In this document: piece after piece, positions 62,551-64,000 of the stretch
Position numbering within the stretch: position 1 is the stretch's first letter
How the letters are laid out: the number at the start of each line of letters is the position of its first letter
Assembly: GCF_000337555.1 (NCBI RefSeq)
Contig: NZ_AOIO01000003.1
Location: 162,486 to 226,485, forward strand
Direction: 5' to 3'
DNA from: Natrialba asiatica DSM 12278
GTDB taxonomy: Archaea; Halobacteriota; Halobacteria; Halobacteriales; Natrialbaceae
DNA: 64,000 nt
Notes under the pieces: generated by a model
Databases searched by the model: none
Told to the model about the DNA's origin: nothing
What the model saw: only the letters and a program-made list of their open reading frames with translations
Program-made: the position numbers and the translations under genes

Positions 62551-63417
62551 ATGCGGTATCAGCGCCTATCCAGTGGCGACCAGTACAGACTCATCGCCGT
62601 CGATTCGGGCACGGCATACGATCTTACAGCCGTCAAACCCCGTCTGAACGGCTTTGGCGACCTCGCAGCAACGGCAGACATCGCCGGCGTTTCCGTCGAC
62701 GAAATCGCGAGCGATATCGCAGCCGATGCCCCGACGATCGCGCGCGACTCCCTCGTCAATGCCACGCTCCCCCTCGTCCCGGACGAGGTGTGGGCCGCGG
62801 GGGTCACCTACGAGATTAGCGAGGAAGCCCGCGAAAGCGAGAGCGGCATGCCGGAGATGTACCTGCACGCCTACGAGGCCGACCGCCCCGAAATCTTCTT
62901 CAAAGCGACGCCCAGCCGCACGGTCGGTCCGAACGAAGCGATCGGTATCCGCGCAGACTCGACGTGGGACGTTCCCGAACCCGAACTCGGGATCGTCCTC
63001 TACGAGGGCTCGATCGTCGGCTACACGATCGGCAACGACGTGAGTAGCCGCGAAATCGAAGGCGAAAACCCGCTCTATCTGCCCCAGGCCAAGACCTACG
63101 ACCGCTGCTGTTCGATCGGCCCCGCAATCGTCTCCGCTGACAGCGTCACAGACCCCCACGAGCTGACGATGTCCATGGAGATCAGCCGCGACGGCGAACT
63201 CCAGTACGAGGGCGAAACCTCGACCGGGAACATGGCTCGCACCTGCGACGAACTGGCCGAGTTCTGGCGAAACCACGATACCGTTCCCGAACTCGGCGTG
63301 TTGCTCACCGGCACCTCGCTGGTCCCCGACGACGGCTTCACGCTCCAGCCCGACGACGAAGTCCGTATTACGATCGACGAGATCGGCGAACTCTCGAATC
63401 CGGTCATCGAAGTCTAA
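62551..63417 (+). CDS. xacE: Fumarylacetoacetate hydrolase-family dehydratase, 2-keto-3-deoxypentonate dehydratase type (XacE-like)
   Basis: 288 residues. FAH-fold protein with VWAAGVTYEISEEARESES, EIFFKATPSRTVGPNEAIGI, PEPELGIVLYEG (metal-binding Glu pair in the FAH motif), IGNDVSSREIEGENPLYLPQAKTYDRCCSIGPAI. The Haloferax XacE and Sulfolobus KdaD enzymes share this fold and convert 2-keto-3-deoxypentonate to alpha-ketoglutarate semialdehyde. The divergent XacF-like gene consumes that product. Other FAH enzymes act on different keto acids, so the role is well supported but not proven. Confidence 0.85.
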   Translation: MRYQRLSSGDQYRLIAVDSGTAYDLTAVKPRLNGFGDLAATADIAGVSVDEIASDIAADAPTIARDSLVNATLPLVPDEVWAAGVTYEISEEARESESGMPEMYLHAYEADRPEIFFKATPSRTVGPNEAIGIRADSTWDVPEPELGIVLYEGSIVGYTIGNDVSSREIEGENPLYLPQAKTYDRCCSIGPAIVSADSVTDPHELTMSMEISRDGELQYEGETSTGNMARTCDELAEFWRNHDTVPELGVLLTGTSLVPDDGFTLQPDDEVRITIDEIGELSNPVIEV

Positions 63418-63911
63418 CCCGTCGAATCCGATCGTCGACGCGAACTCCAGCAGCGTTGACCGAAAGGCGGGATGAATCGCGTCGGTATGATAGACTCACC
63501 GTTGTCCCTGTGAGATAGACAGGATGGCATTGTGGGGTCGCTGGTTATCGTTCTGTTGTTACCCGAGTACTGGCCCGTGCCTTAGCACGTCCGAGTTCTA
63601 TTCGTCCAGCCGATCCGCAATCACGTCACGTACCTCGCTCCCTCTCTTCACGCGCTACTCGCGGCTCACCGCTCAGTCGCGGTCTCACGACTCACCGCTC
63701 ACCGTTCGACACCCGTCGCTCATCAGTCGCTACTCACTACTTGCCGCTCGCCATCCTCCACTCATCGCTCACCACTCGATACTACCACTTGTCGCCCGAT
63801 ACTCGACACTTACCGCTCGCCATTGGAGAAACCACGACCGCGTCACCCACCAGAATCAAGAGCGGTACCTGTACGCTGGGCAACGACCGGTCGAAAAACA
63901 GCCCCGCTCAC
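63418..63911. other. Intergenic region containing a heptanucleotide repeat array
   Basis: 494 bases between the convergent XacE-like gene and the partial ABC ATPase gene. The left ~200 bases show nothing recognisable. The right part is the 7-base repeat described separately. A plus-strand reading frame through the repeat encodes a Ser/Arg/Thr/His-rich peptide and is not a credible gene. Confidence 0.6.
63657..63821. repeat. Degenerate 7-base tandem repeat, consensus RCTCRCC
   Basis: About 23 units in 165 bases. From 63690 thirteen heptads run in perfect register: ACTCACC, GCTCACC, GTTCGAC, ACCCGTC, GCTCATC, AGTCGCT, ACTCACT, ACTTGCC, GCTCGCC, ATCCTCC, ACTCATC, GCTCACC, ACTCGAT; then a 6-base unit and five more heptads ending GCTCGCC at 63821. 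Three to four less regular units precede. Units differ but the purine-CT-C/T core is kept, which suggests an old expanded array. Confidence 0.8.
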
Positions 63912-64000
63912 CTACTGCAGCATCTCTACTGGCGTCCCGGTAAACGACAGTTGCCGGTTCTTCACCGCGTTACCGGTATCGGCATCGAAGAGGTGGATCG
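63912..64000 (-). CDS. ABC transporter ATP-binding protein, sugar (MalK/UgpC type), C-terminal end only
   Basis: The minus strand ends an open frame with IHLFDADTGNAVKNRQLSF...TPVEMLQ and a stop at 63912-63914. The HLFDxxTGxA pattern is the usual last beta-strand and tail of the regulatory TOBE/OB domain of MalK-type sugar importers. Only about 29 codons lie inside the window. It suggests that a carbohydrate (CUT1) ABC transporter operon continues to the right. Confidence 0.65.
   Translation of the reverse strand, partial: IHLFDADTGNAVKNRQLSFTGTPVEMLQ

Noticed and set aside
63657..63821. Possible CRISPR array
   Set aside because: Units are 7 bases, contiguous and without unique spacers; no cas genes nearby.
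63524..63943. 139-residue open frame through the heptad repeat
   Set aside because: The frame is open only because the repeat lacks stop codons; the peptide is Ser/Arg/His-rich low complexity.

Overview
The window is a chromosome-like piece of a halophilic archaeon (class Halobacteria). Base composition is GC-rich, nearly every predicted protein is strongly acidic, exported proteins carry twin-arginine signals ending in haloarchaeal lipoboxes, most genes start a short distance (about 25-32 bases) after an A/T-rich TATA element with no leader, and several gene sets (bacterial-type fructose PTS, Gfo6-type xylose dehydrogenase, XacE/XacF-type enzymes) are hallmarks of sugar-using haloarchaea. 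I saw no tRNA or rRNA gene, no CRISPR array and no intact insertion sequence.

Layout. (1) 1-10.4 kb: cell-surface polysaccharide or glycoprotein-glycan genes: nucleotide-sugar dehydrogenase (cut by the window edge), NAD-dependent sugar epimerase, UDP-GlcNAc 2-epimerase, two GT4 glycosyltransferases, a Wzx-like flippase, a broken sulfatase tail, a GT-C-like membrane protein and a DUF1616 protein. (2) 10.5-16 kb: a large surface protein with Ig-like repeats, a DrrAB-type ABC exporter and dihydropteroate synthase. (3) 16.3-27.6 kb: acidic-sugar catabolism: exported pectate-lyase-like beta-helix protein, sugar isomerase, TRAP transporter (P, Q, M), D-2-hydroxyacid dehydrogenase, mannonate-dehydratase-like enzyme, Ldh-family oxidoreductase, DapA-family aldolase/dehydratase and an IclR regulator with a perfect palindrome in front of it. 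(4) 28-32 kb: second IclR regulator, NhaC-type antiporter, asparaginase. (5) 32-40.2 kb: complete fructose PTS locus: class I aldolase, GlpR, 1-phosphofructokinase, IIC, IIA, HPr, enzyme I, IIB and fructose-1,6-bisphosphatase. (6) 40.4-48.6 kb: MaoC hydratase, alpha/beta hydrolase, SMP-30 lactonase, SDR dehydrogenase, third IclR, Gfo6-type xylose dehydrogenase, universal stress protein, GntP permease. (7) 48.8-64 kb: oligosaccharide use: Dpp/Opp-type ABC transporter with a fused double ATPase, GH67 alpha-glucuronidase, GH3 glycosidase, alpha-ketoglutarate semialdehyde dehydrogenase, 2-keto-3-deoxypentonate dehydratase, and at the edge the tail of another sugar ABC ATPase.

How it fits together (inference): glucuronoxylan fragments would be imported by the ABC transporter, stripped of glucuronate by GH67 and cut to xylose by GH3 inside the cell (neither enzyme has a signal peptide). 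Xylose would then pass through Gfo6 dehydrogenase, SMP-30 lactonase, a pentonate dehydratase not found here, XacE-like dehydratase and XacF-like dehydrogenase to 2-oxoglutarate. Uronates from glucuronoxylan or pectin would feed the TRAP/mannonate-dehydratase cluster. Fructose enters by the PTS as fructose-1-phosphate and is converted to fructose-1,6-bisphosphate, then cleaved by the aldolase or routed to hexose-phosphate by the adjacent phosphatase.
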